Positions 36,501-42,600 of a stretch of DNA of 64,000 nt are shown here, one piece after another. Numbering within the stretch: the first letter of the stretch is position 1; the number at the start of each line of letters is the position of its first letter. The translations under genes and the position numbers were made by a program. Under the pieces are notes generated by a model. That model worked only from the letters and a program-made list of their open reading frames with translations, made no database searches and was not told the origin of the DNA. The DNA comes from Caprimulgus europaeus (lineage: Eukaryota; Chordata; Aves; Caprimulgiformes; Caprimulgidae). The stretch is from positions 21,479,834 to 21,543,833 of the forward strand of contig OU015523.1 in assembly GCA_907165065.1 (NCBI GenBank), in the 5' to 3' direction.

Positions 36501-39193
36501 TATTTCAAGTAGCCTTTTCCCTTCTTTTTATGTTGTCTCATTGGGAGGCATTTCTGTAAGTCTAGAGTTTGCTTTGGAAAATTATGTGTTTTATTCAGGT
36601 AAGCTTTGTGTGTGCTCACACATATTTTTTTTAGCCATTCTTAGTAGTTTGGTGGTTTGGTTTTGGTAGTTTAAACCTTAACCATGACCACCTGTTCTCA
36701 GTAGGAATGTGGGCACAATGTACTGTTCCTCTGACCACTCTGTTAGGAAATTTCTCTTTCTAGATTTTTTTGTGTGAATAAAAATGAGATTTCTAACTGC
36801 TTGTTCTTAGGGTAGCTGCCTGAACTGCTTTCAGTGGCTGTCTCTCATAAGTAGGTTTCTGTAAGTCAGAGAATTAACAATTTAACATGTTTGCTGGAAA
36901 TGGTATGCAGCAGTGTGAGGGGAGATTATGTGCGTGAAGGGATCTCTGATTATTAAATATTAGGTTCTTAGGTCCTCTATTACTTGGCCTTTATGAATTA
37001 GGCTTGTATTTAACTTCTACATATAGATTAAAGACAGAAATATCAACAGTCTAGTGGCACTTCTGCTTTTGAAATGCTGTTGTGGCTTTTCCCATTCATT
37101 TAAACTTTACTTATTTGGAAGAACTTAGTGAGGCTACAAATTCAGTTTATTTTTTAGTAATAAGGTAACAGCTTTAAATCTTATTTGCTAAGGTGTAGAA
37201 TGCTATCAAGGCAACAGAAGCTCAAACTTAAAGTGATATAAATGCATGCAGGAAAAATTAAGTTTTCATGTATACTCAAGGCTAATTCAAAGCTGTTTTT
37301 GAAATGTGTATAACTATATCCATTGGTTTCAGTGAGCTTTGGATCAGACTTCATATGCAAGTGATCTAACGTGATAATAAAACAAATTGTTCTAATGTGC
37401 ATAAAAGATGAAATTGTGTGGTAGAAGAAACATTATGAAGAGATTGGTGGGGCGGGGTAGACTTACAGTCAAACAAGTGAAGTGACCTGTGCTTTGAAGA
37501 GCACAGTAGTTAGCTTGAAACAAGTGGTACCTGGGTGTTGCATCTAATGTTTTTGTTTCTTTACTTTACTTCAGCTATATGGAAGCCTTGCTCTACCTTA
37601 TCTATGCTTACCAGAATAACAAAGAACTCTTGTCCAAAGGCCCATACAGAGGCCATGATGAAGAGCTGATATCTCACTACAGACGAGAATGTTTGCTAGT
37701 AAGTGAAGGGTGAAGTATGTTTCCAGAAGTTGAACTTGCTGCATACCTTTAAGAACATTAATTAGTAGAAAAGTGTTGCCATCATGTAAAACAAAACCAA
37801 CCAAAACCCCCTTTCATTAACAAGTTAATACTTAGACTTGTGTAAGGAAAAAAAGCAAAAGTAGGAAGGAAAACACCACTGCCATTTTTTTTTTTTTTTT
37901 AGTAATCAGTCATCTTTATGATTGTAAATTGTGCGCTCGCTGTCATCGTGTCCAAGCTAGGTAGGAACAACAGCTGGCAGTGTTGGTGAGCAGACTCACC
38001 CTGCTGCCAGAGTTTGATGGGGAGGCAAATAATGGCAAAGCCATCATCAAGAAATAAGGTGTTGGGTTTTTTTCCATTATTATGTTTCTTTCAGCAGTAG
38101 TGAGAAAAGGAAAGCAAGTGGTAGGACTTTAGTCTTAAAAAGAACAACTGTGAAGATTGAGTTGGCAGGTATCACATGAAGTGGCTTGAAGAATAGCACA
38201 AGATCAAGTGGTTTTATAGAGTATATGCATCATTGCTGTAAATGTTAAAGTGCAACTGTGGTTAATACAAATTACCAGGTAGTTTTGTAGGAACACTGTG
38301 CTTTGAAACAAACAAACTGATGCATGGTAGGATGTGAAATGCTGTATACTTAAAGGCTTTCCTTTTTTATGGTGGTTTATGAAGAAACTAAATGAACACG
38401 CTGCAGCGCTGTTTGAATCAGGAGATGATCAGGAAGTAAATAATGGCCTGATCATTATGAATGAGCTTATTGTCCCGTGTTTGCCATTACTACTGGTGGA
38501 TGAAATGGAAGAAAAAGATATTGTTGCTGTGGAAGATATGAGAAACCGTTGGTGTTCCTATCTTGGACAAGAAATGGAACGTAAGTCATTTGTTCATTAA
38601 GGTAAAAGGCACTTGTGCACCTTTTTTGTAACTGTGATGTTTTCAGTGTCCTGAATTGAGCTGTATATTTTGTTCCTTGCTGATGCATTTTGAGCTACTC
38701 GGATTTTTGAATAATCCTGTACGTATTTAAATAAACCATTTTTCCATATATTACACTGGATTATTAGACTTTAAAGGAAACATGCTTTTTGAATAGAAAA
38801 ACACTCATGTTGTTAGACCATCTGAAGGGGCATTTATATTATCATCTTACTAGGGATTGGTATGTCCTAATTACTGTTGGCAGTCCCGAAGAAAGTGGAT
38901 TATTCCAAGTGAAACTCTTCTTCCCACCCACCAATAAAATAGAAAAGTCAGTGTTGGGCAGAAAAAGAATTTCACATGCAGACATTATGCTTATGTTTGT
39001 TTTTCTTGCTTTATTTGCAGCTAACTTGCAAGAAAAGCTGACAGATTTCCTGCCAAAACTGCTAGATTGTTCTACAGAGATTAAAGGTTTCAACGACCCG
39101 CCAAAGTTACCCTCCTACTCCACACACGAACTGTGTGAAAGATACGCCCGAATTATGTTGTCACTCAGTCGAACTCCAGCTGATGGAAGATAA
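431..39193 (+). CDS. USP25: USP25 (ubiquitin-specific protease 25), 5'-truncated by the window edge, 20 exons
   Basis: Deubiquitinase of the USP (C19) cysteine-protease family, closest to USP28. Known roles of the mammalian protein include removing ubiquitin chains in innate-immune, ER-quality-control and Wnt/tankyrase pathways. Exons join as 431-568, 1465-1541, 2275-2348, 3231-3379, 8064-8191, 8937-9032, 9325-9486, 11264-11472, 12174-12244, 15838-16066, 17408-17605, 19084-19223, 21923-22036 (cassette), 23879-23974 (cassette), 30068-30246, 31068-31146, 32982-33061, 37575-37698, 38385-38580, 39021-39193. Every junction is GT/AG and phases match across all of them, giving 903 codons plus stop, or 833 without the cassettes. 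The protein follows human USP25 almost residue by residue as I know it (for example [37 protein letters not shown]) and is clearly not USP28. Missing to the left are the UBA-like/SIM/UIM N-terminus and the catalytic Cys box. No frameshift or premature stop was seen. Confidence 0.97.
569..1464 (+). other. USP25: USP25 intron
   Basis: AT-rich intron with an (aaac)n-like low-complexity run near 748-777. No other feature seen. Confidence 0.8.
1465..1541 (+). CDS. USP25: USP25 exon (QDVSEF box)
   Basis: Encodes [18 protein letters not shown] and on to KAEEE. This is the conserved USP 'QD-x-x-EF' box that packs against the catalytic centre. 77 bp, phase 0 in and phase 2 out (AG|G). Acceptor is tttttcaacag, donor gag|gtaagg. 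Confidence 0.95.
1542..2274 (+). other. USP25: USP25 intron
   Basis: Ordinary AT-rich intron; nothing recognised. Confidence 0.8.
2275..2348 (+). CDS. USP25: USP25 exon (catalytic domain)
   Basis: Encodes [18 protein letters not shown] to VLEG. 74 bp. The split Arg codon (AG|G) links to the previous exon and a split Gly (G|GT) to the next. Donor is gaag|gtatgc. Confidence 0.95.
2349..3230 (+). other. USP25: USP25 intron carrying a 51-bp inverted repeat
   Basis: Holds the two arms of a near-perfect inverted repeat (2571-2621 and 2811-2861), described separately. The intron ends in gaag just before the exon codon GT-AAA. Confidence 0.85.
2571..2861. repeat. 51-bp inverted repeat, 189-nt spacer
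   Basis: Bases 2571-2621 are the reverse complement of 2811-2861 at 50 of 51 positions. The single difference becomes a U-G wobble in the transcribed USP25 strand, so the whole stem can pair in pre-mRNA. Identity stops abruptly at both ends. It does not look like CR1, an LTR or a known avian MITE, which suggests a local inverted duplication (a template-switch event) that is young or is maintained. The stem sits 222 nt after the upstream donor and 369 nt before the downstream acceptor. Confidence 0.95.
3231..3379 (+). CDS. USP25: USP25 exon (catalytic domain)
   Basis: Encodes [18 protein letters not shown] to ENSAKSGQE, the finger/palm part of the catalytic domain. 149 bp. It begins 2 nt into a split Gly codon and ends in phase 0. 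Donor is caggag|gtgagt, a strong match. Confidence 0.95.
3380..8063 (+). other. USP25: USP25 intron (4.7 kb) with ERV LTR
   Basis: Contains an antisense ERV LTR at about 6480-7580, a homopolymer T run near 4936-4952, an ATT/ATTATT-rich patch near 5500-5530 and a 12-bp tandem doublet (ggaactgcattt x2) at 6379-6402. The many short open frames here are chance or lie inside the LTR. Confidence 0.8.
6480..7580 (-). mobile_element. Endogenous retrovirus LTR (diverged), antisense to USP25
   Basis: About 1.1 kb of GC-richer sequence. On the + strand it has repeated units of the type tccaGTGTGGgcttcccatGG…gggctgcag, which are characteristic of a large neoavian ERV LTR family. On the minus strand it starts TGTGTTGGCTTGGG near 7580, followed by the ACCAATTTTGGTAGTGGGGG stretch and the pyrimidine-rich and TATTTATGAG promoter-like stretch. 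No gag/pol/env frame accompanies it, so it is probably a solo LTR. The 6480 boundary is approximate. Family placement is from recall, not a database search. Confidence 0.72.
8064..8191 (+). CDS. USP25: USP25 exon (catalytic domain, [11 protein letters not shown])
   Basis: Encodes [20 protein letters not shown] to PPILYLD. The LPPVL…L.RF block is the conserved USP palm strand near the active site. 128 bp, phase 0 in, AG|G out. Acceptor is tctcttgttcag, donor gacag|gtacag. The frame extending upstream of the acceptor is intronic. Confidence 0.95.
8192..8936 (+). other. USP25: USP25 intron
   Basis: No repeat or exon recognised; it ends in a good pyrimidine tract and ttacag. Confidence 0.8.
8937..9032 (+). 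CDS. USP25: USP25 exon (start of USP25/28 insertion helix)
   Basis: Encodes [20 protein letters not shown] to LQQRLER, a heavily charged heptad-like segment. It corresponds to the start of the long helical insertion in the USP25/USP28 catalytic domains that mediates dimerisation (known for the family). 96 bp, with split Arg codons at both ends. Confidence 0.94.
9325..9486 (+). CDS. USP25: USP25 exon (insertion domain)
   Basis: Encodes [18 protein letters not shown] to a diverged Ser/Pro/Ala-rich end ([10 protein letters not shown]). 162 bp, phases 2/2. The intron before it is only 292 nt. The C-terminal half varies more from mammals, as expected for a disordered loop. Confidence 0.94.
9487..11263 (+). 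other. USP25: USP25 intron
   Basis: Contains a GAGAGA patch near 9555-9568 and a T-rich run at about 9871-9895. Nothing else recognised. Confidence 0.8.
11264..11472 (+). CDS. USP25: USP25 exon (autoinhibitory/tetramer segment)
   Basis: Encodes [17 protein letters not shown], then [20 protein letters not shown], then [20 protein letters not shown]. The proline-rich [17 protein letters not shown] block is essentially identical to human. Structural work places the autoinhibitory, tetramer-promoting segment of human USP25 in this insertion; assigning it to this exact block is my inference. 209 bp, phase 2 in and phase 1 out. Donor is agag|gtaatg. Confidence 0.95.
11473..12173 (+). other. USP25: USP25 intron with a 30-bp tandem duplication
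   Basis: Two adjacent 30-bp units (11788-11817, 11818-11847) differ at a few positions. A 172-codon minus-strand frame over this area is an antisense shadow of the preceding exon. Confidence 0.8.
11788..11847. repeat. Tandem duplication, 2 x 30 bp
   Basis: Both units begin gtttagggtag and contain cttccata. They differ at about four positions. A local slippage-type duplication. Confidence 0.85.
12174..12244 (+). CDS. USP25: USP25 exon (insertion helix end)
   Basis: Encodes [20 protein letters not shown] then TMIQ. 71 bp, split Asp codon at the start and phase 0 at the end. Donor is ccaa|gtaagt. Confidence 0.95.
12245..15837 (+). other. USP25: USP25 intron (3.6 kb)
   Basis: Contains a short CR1-tail relic (13754-13805), an ATTTGTTTTGTTTTTTGTTGG-like low-complexity run near 12729-12755 and a TCTCTC patch at about 15080-15101. 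No other feature. Confidence 0.8.
13754..13805 (+). mobile_element. CR1 LINE 3'-end relic
   Basis: ggttggacttgacgatctta, then ccaacctgaatgatgtgatg and gttctgtga, recapitulate the CR1 3' tail (GGTTGGACTAGATGATCTT … CCAACC … TTCTGTGA) with decay and a small deletion. Only about 52 bp survive. Confidence 0.6.
15838..16066 (+). CDS. USP25: USP25 exon (catalytic His box)
   Basis: Encodes [14 protein letters not shown], then [17 protein letters not shown], and [20 protein letters not shown]. This is the C-terminal USP signature. The catalytic His codon is 15892-15894 (GHYWAY), with the supporting KYND acidic/Asn position downstream. 229 bp, phase 0 in and phase 1 out. It begins with Val after acceptor tctttaag, so an internal Met-like start would be wrong. 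Confidence 0.97.
16067..17407 (+). other. USP25: USP25 intron
   Basis: No repeats or exons recognised; good acceptor (ttcatgttcccacag). Confidence 0.8.
17408..17605 (+). CDS. USP25: USP25 exon (post-catalytic linker)
   Basis: Encodes [20 protein letters not shown] to [18 protein letters not shown], then a Pro/Ala-rich end ([12 protein letters not shown]). The Pro/Ala tail differs from the mammalian sequence at the same place. 198 bp, phases 1/1. Donor is ccag|gttagt. Confidence 0.94.
17606..19083 (+). other. USP25: USP25 intron
   Basis: AT-rich; no features recognised. Confidence 0.8.
19084..19223 (+). CDS. USP25: USP25 exon 19-equivalent (donor to the alternative exons)
   Basis: Encodes [20 protein letters not shown] to [17 protein letters not shown] is conserved with human, whereas the C-terminal part is loosely conserved. 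140 bp. It ends in phase 0 (acg|gtgagg), which lets it join 19a-, 19b- or exon-20-equivalents, and also the candidate terminal exon at 21518, without a frame change. Confidence 0.93.
19224..21922 (+). other. USP25: USP25 intron (2.7 kb)
   Basis: Contains a possible alternative terminal exon at 21518-21680 (separate entry). A cacagaatca motif near 20516 is reminiscent of a CR1 tail but too short to call. Confidence 0.75.
21518..21680 (+). other. Candidate intronic terminal exon with poly(A) signal
   Basis: After a pyrimidine-rich acceptor (gttgccatccctcag|gat), the phase-0 frame carried in from the 19084-19223 exon stays open for 34 codons (starts [12 protein letters not shown], ends PLRTALNL) and stops at 21620-21622. 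AATAAA follows at 21675-21680. If used, it would make a USP25 truncated just after the catalytic domain and linker. I know of no counterpart in mammals, so this is a prediction from signals only. Confidence 0.3.
21923..22036 (+). CDS. USP25: USP25 cassette exon 19a-like (muscle isoform)
   Basis: 38 codons, in phase 0 on both sides: [17 protein letters not shown], then [19 protein letters not shown]. The second half matches the human muscle-isoform insert as I know it. 38 plus 32 codons for the two cassettes equals the 70-residue difference between the 1125- and 1055-residue human isoforms. Acceptor is tttcttctgcag, donor gatgag|gtacat. Confidence 0.9.
22037..23878 (+). other. USP25: USP25 intron between the cassette exons
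   Basis: Nothing recognised beyond T-rich tracts (for example near 22998-23006). Confidence 0.8.
23879..23974 (+). CDS. USP25: USP25 cassette exon 19b-like
   Basis: 32 codons, phase 0 both sides: [20 protein letters not shown] then [12 protein letters not shown]. The segment QGIIMAIGK…[13 protein letters not shown] is near-identical to the human alternative exon. In mammals it occurs in the intermediate and muscle isoforms. Acceptor is cttgtggcag, donor ttaag|gtacaa. Confidence 0.92.
23975..30067 (+). other. USP25: USP25 intron (6.1 kb) with CR1 insertion
   Basis: The largest intron in the window. It holds a C/A-rich low-complexity block (about 24777-24848), an A run near 25119-25128, the CR1 at 25668-28394 and a T run of about 21 at 29889-29909. 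Outside those nothing was recognised. Confidence 0.8.
25668..28394 (+). mobile_element. CR1 (chicken-repeat-1 type) LINE, 5'-truncated and broken
   Basis: About 2.7 kb in the same orientation as USP25. Order: remnant of the ORF2 endonuclease domain (from about 25840, with in-frame stops), an open stretch 26383-27069 (228 codons) covering the endonuclease end and linker, then the reverse-transcriptase domain. RT recognition points are [31 protein letters not shown] and the FADD catalytic box near 27506. The RT is damaged by at least two internal deletions (around 27250 and 27378) plus frameshifts. A last open piece (27921-28307) precedes the CR1 3'UTR and ends in the family tail tctatgattctatg. 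The copy cannot be active. Confidence 0.95.
30068..30246 (+). CDS. USP25: USP25 exon 20-equivalent
   Basis: Encodes [16 protein letters not shown] to [20 protein letters not shown] and NLSFDER. This is the start of the helical C-terminal region, highly conserved with human. 179 bp, phase 0 in and AG|G out. Acceptor is ttatttag, donor gaaag|gtaata. Confidence 0.96.
30247..31067 (+). other. USP25: USP25 intron
   Basis: No feature recognised. Confidence 0.8.
31068..31146 (+). CDS. USP25: USP25 exon (C-terminal helical region)
   Basis: Encodes [20 protein letters not shown] then NMEEYE. 79 bp, split Arg codon in and phase 0 out (gag|gttagt). Confidence 0.95.
31147..32981 (+). other. USP25: USP25 intron
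   Basis: AT-rich; no repeats or RNA genes recognised. Confidence 0.8.
32982..33061 (+). CDS. USP25: USP25 exon (C-terminal region)
   Basis: Encodes [20 protein letters not shown] then EFFQKK. The first codon is Arg where human has Glu; the rest aligns with WHQDYRKFRETTM…IGLENFQ. 80 bp, phase 0 in and AG|C out. Acceptor is cttatatgcag, donor aagag|gtaagt. Confidence 0.95.
33062..37574 (+). other. USP25: USP25 intron (4.5 kb)
   Basis: No repeat family, exon or RNA gene recognised. Short open frames here lack splice context and coding character. Confidence 0.75.
37575..37698 (+). CDS. USP25: USP25 exon (C-terminal region)
   Basis: Encodes [20 protein letters not shown] then [20 protein letters not shown]. 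Strong match to the human segment. 124 bp, split Ser codon in and phase 0 out. Donor is gcta|gtaagt. Confidence 0.96.
37699..38384 (+). other. USP25: USP25 intron
   Basis: Contains a T run at about 37887-37901. Its acceptor (tggtttatgaag) has a weak pyrimidine tract. Confidence 0.75.
38385..38580 (+). CDS. USP25: USP25 exon (C-terminal region)
   Basis: Encodes [20 protein letters not shown] to [11 protein letters not shown] and [14 protein letters not shown]. 196 bp, phase 0 in and phase 1 out (ggaac|gtaagt). The start is fixed by continuity with …RRECLL; the acceptor itself is weak. Confidence 0.95.
38581..39020 (+). other. USP25: USP25 last intron
   Basis: Nothing recognised; strong acceptor (tctttgctttatttgcag type). 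The in-frame sequence just upstream of the last exon is intronic. Confidence 0.8.
39021..39193 (+). CDS. USP25: USP25 last coding exon, stop at 39191-39193
   Basis: Encodes [20 protein letters not shown], then [20 protein letters not shown], then the terminal [11 protein letters not shown]. The last heptapeptide is identical to the human C-terminus. It fits a tankyrase-binding motif (R-x-x-small-D-G), and in human USP25 this tail is reported to bind tankyrases. 56 complete codons plus TAA. Confidence 0.97.
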
Positions 39194-39625
39194 ATTCTGC
39201 AACCTTCCTAAGCACATTGTATAAACTTTTTTAGTTCTTAAACCTTGCCTTCCTGTCACAGGGTTTGCTTGTTGCTGCTATAGTTTTTAACTTTTTTATT
39301 TTAATAACTGCAAAAGAGAAATGACTGTACAAACTCTAGCCAGACTGCAAACAATTAAAGCTGAGAATCGCATGGCACTCAGTCATTTCAGCCAGAATCG
39401 ATGCAACATGCAAGTCTGATCATTATGGCAAAACTGCTTTTTTTGCCACTTATCTGTTTCAGTATTACTTTGCTTTTATCTTAAGATCCTTTACTTTATC
39501 AACAGCTGTCTGGATCATTTTGTGACTGCAACTACTTTAAGTGTCCAGTGCTGTGTAAATACATGGTACTTGGTAGCTTGTAAATGAATTGAAAGAATAA
39601 AGTTTTATTTATGGCTACTTCTGTG
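39194..39625 (+). other. USP25: USP25 3'UTR (short form)
   Basis: Runs from the stop to just beyond the canonical signal at 39596. It is AT-rich, with an upstream weaker ATTAAA at 39354-39359. Later AATAAA motifs near 40044, 40133 and 40503 could define longer forms. The exact cleavage site cannot be fixed from sequence. Confidence 0.65.
39596..39601 (+). promoter_or_regulatory. USP25: Poly(A) signal AATAAA of USP25
   Basis: Canonical hexamer about 400 nt after the stop, followed within 30 nt by a GT-rich tract (ttctgtgtttgtaag), a typical downstream element. Confidence 0.75.
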
Positions 39626-42600
39626 TTTGTAAGCAGATACCTTGTATATTAATTAGTGTAAAATACGGGTATTTTTAGAAGAGATAACATATATTGATGG
39701 TTTACTCAATTTTATAGAGAAGGTTCTTCAGGATTTATGGCCAGTTTAGTTACAGGTAGTCAGAGATTACTGTATGTGAATATATTGAAAAACTGTCACA
39801 GTATTATACACTATGGTTTTTTGTATATTCTTTACTGATCTGTATGATACTGCACCTGAAAACTTTTGTGTGTGTGTGGCCATGCCAAGTCTTTTCTGAT
39901 AGTAGGGACTGGCTTCTGAAGGAAAACAATAATGGCACTTTCCTTCTATTCTTAGGGGAAAAAAAAAAAGAAAAAAGTTATTTTCAGTAGAAGTATATTA
40001 CATCCTCTGAGCAAAATTTCTAGAAATTTATTTAAGTACAGGAAATAAAGGTTTAAAAACCATGGAATTGATAAAGCTTAAGAAATAGTCAATTTTTTTA
40101 AATTGGTATTTTAGTTATGTAAGTGACTAGAAATAAAACCTTACAATAATTCCTTACTTGAAATGGGTTGCTATTGTTGCAACAAAGTATCTCAGAAATC
40201 TTTTATCTCTCCTAATTAAATTTCTGTTGGAAGTAAAAGAAAACATCTATAAGGCTTGTTTTATAGAACCTGAAATACTGTCTGATTTTAATGAAGAAAC
40301 TTAATTACTTTGTGGAAGAAGAAATTTAATGCATCCTTAGGTTATCCTGCTAACCTGACACTGTTTTGATTCTTACTCTATTTTATAGAGAACTTTTTGT
40401 GTTAGAACAGTAAAATATGTGAATACTTGTTTGTATGTTTTTATTGGAGTGGCTCTCAACTTTTAATTACAGGCTTTCAAGTGGTGTTTATTTGCATATC
40501 TGCTAATAAAAGAACACAAAGGGAGGGAAAGAGTGGTTAAGTTCAGACCACCTAGAAATGTACTGTAGACATAAATGTAGGCATCTCAAATGTAAGAAGA
40601 GGCAGAGTTCCGTCCTAGCATGTATCGGTCTTGAAAGCTGTTTGCTCTTGAGAGATGCTGGATCACAATACACAGTGAATAGACTGTGACCTTCAATTCA
40701 AAGTCTTTTTAGGGATGCTTTGTTTTTCTGTTTTCAATATTGGAATGCTTCATGCTATGTCAAACTAGCTATTTTACCTTTTTTTTTAAAAAAAAAAAAA
40801 GAATAGTGAACTCTTACAACTGCAGTACTACTAAAGAGCCTTTTTTCTAGGTCTGAAATGATGTGAGAAAATACCACCTTTCAAGGAAAAAGATATGCAT
40901 GCTATGAAAATGGTGAAAACCTTTCACATTTTTCATCTGTTGCACTTTGATTTGAAACTCAAGAATATGCTTACTTAGCACTGTGTATTTTTAAACAAGG
41001 TTTTTAACAGATTAAACTTCTCATTTGCCTTTTCCAATAATGGTAAAACCAACTAAAAGTGAAAGAGCAATTTTATTACTTTGCTAACAGGTTTTGAATT
41101 TGAATATTTGTGAAAACTTTTAAGGAAAGCTCCTTTCTAACCCTGTACGAGCTAGTTACCCTCATCATTTGTGTAACTTTCCATGACAAACACAGGGGAA
41201 AAAGCCCTCTTTCTAAGGTAAAAGAGGAAGAAAGTATTTCACTTGGGAAGAATATTGGACATAGTTACATTCCAAGAAAGCAAGAAGGGACAAGACTATT
41301 TGTTTATTTTTGTTTCTTTTTTTTTTCAGTTTCTTGAAGTACGAGAATAATCCATTGTAGTTCATAGTACTGAAGATAAATATGTATTTCTTTGTGATGA
41401 CTTGAATTTTTTAGTTGAACTGAGAAGGTCTGTCTAATAGAATATAAATCCTTATGTATTTTACTATTTTAATATCTTTTAAATATCTTGTTTGAATTTA
41501 AACCTTCATTTAAATCATTATGGTACTATTTTGTCCTAAAACCCTTGATTTTTCACTGCAGTAAGATAGCTGATAGCTTGGATTCACGATGCCTAGCACA
41601 AAACCTATACAAGTAACTGCATAAGGTAGTAAATGGTACGGTTCATTTGGCTACCTAATAATCTGCGACTGAATTACCTAAGTAGATCTTTCTCTTCAGT
41701 ATGGGAATAGTGAGATTTTTATCAACAGGATTTTTCAGTTTATAGAACAGAAAAAGATTAAGGGAATTTAACCCAAATTCATTTACTAAATCATCTGCAC
41801 CATCAATTAAATGCAAGGGTTTGTTGGGTTTTTTTCCAGGTTTTGCTTCATACTGTGGAGGACCCTCCACACTGCAGTGGAGGGTCTGCAGGCACTGCAG
41901 TCTATCAGTTATGTGCCCTTTTTCTCTTCCCCACCTGTGTGTCTTTTTAGCTGACCTATCAGCTGCACTTTCACTGATACTTTGATAATATAAAAAATCC
42001 TGTTGTTTCTAGTTAAAGCTGCCATGGCAGATCTGTTCCAGCCTAGCAGAAGACCATGAACAGCAGTAGAATTAAACTGAACAAATTAAGAGGGTTTATG
42101 GAGTCAATTTGTACTTCTTAGATGTGGTGAAACTAGACCTTCATTGCCACGTCACTGTTGCTTTGTGTACAATCTGTACTTTAACTGCAGTGAATAACTG
42201 ATGCAGTGAACAGATTTGCTCTAGAAAACGTGAAGTATGAGCATAGTCAAAAGCATATGCTTCATGTTCAAGCATTAAAAAACCACAAAAATCTGATCAT
42301 GTCTATATTAAACATCTTTCATGTTATTTTTAGGCTACTCCAGTATGTGTGTGAAGACTGCAGCTCCAGAAAGGTACAAACAGTAGCACGCAGGAAACAG
42401 TCTGATACTGTCCAACAAACATAAAGGTCCATAAAGAGAGACGACGGTGGTTGGTTTTATTCTCCATTTTGTGCTATTTCCGTTTCTCAGAACCCAGTGA
42501 GTCCGAATGTCTGTGGGAAGCCTTATATAACCACAGATATGTACACAGCTCCTGAGTGCTTTCCTTGGAACTGCTCTGGTGTGTATGCCTGTGCAGGATC

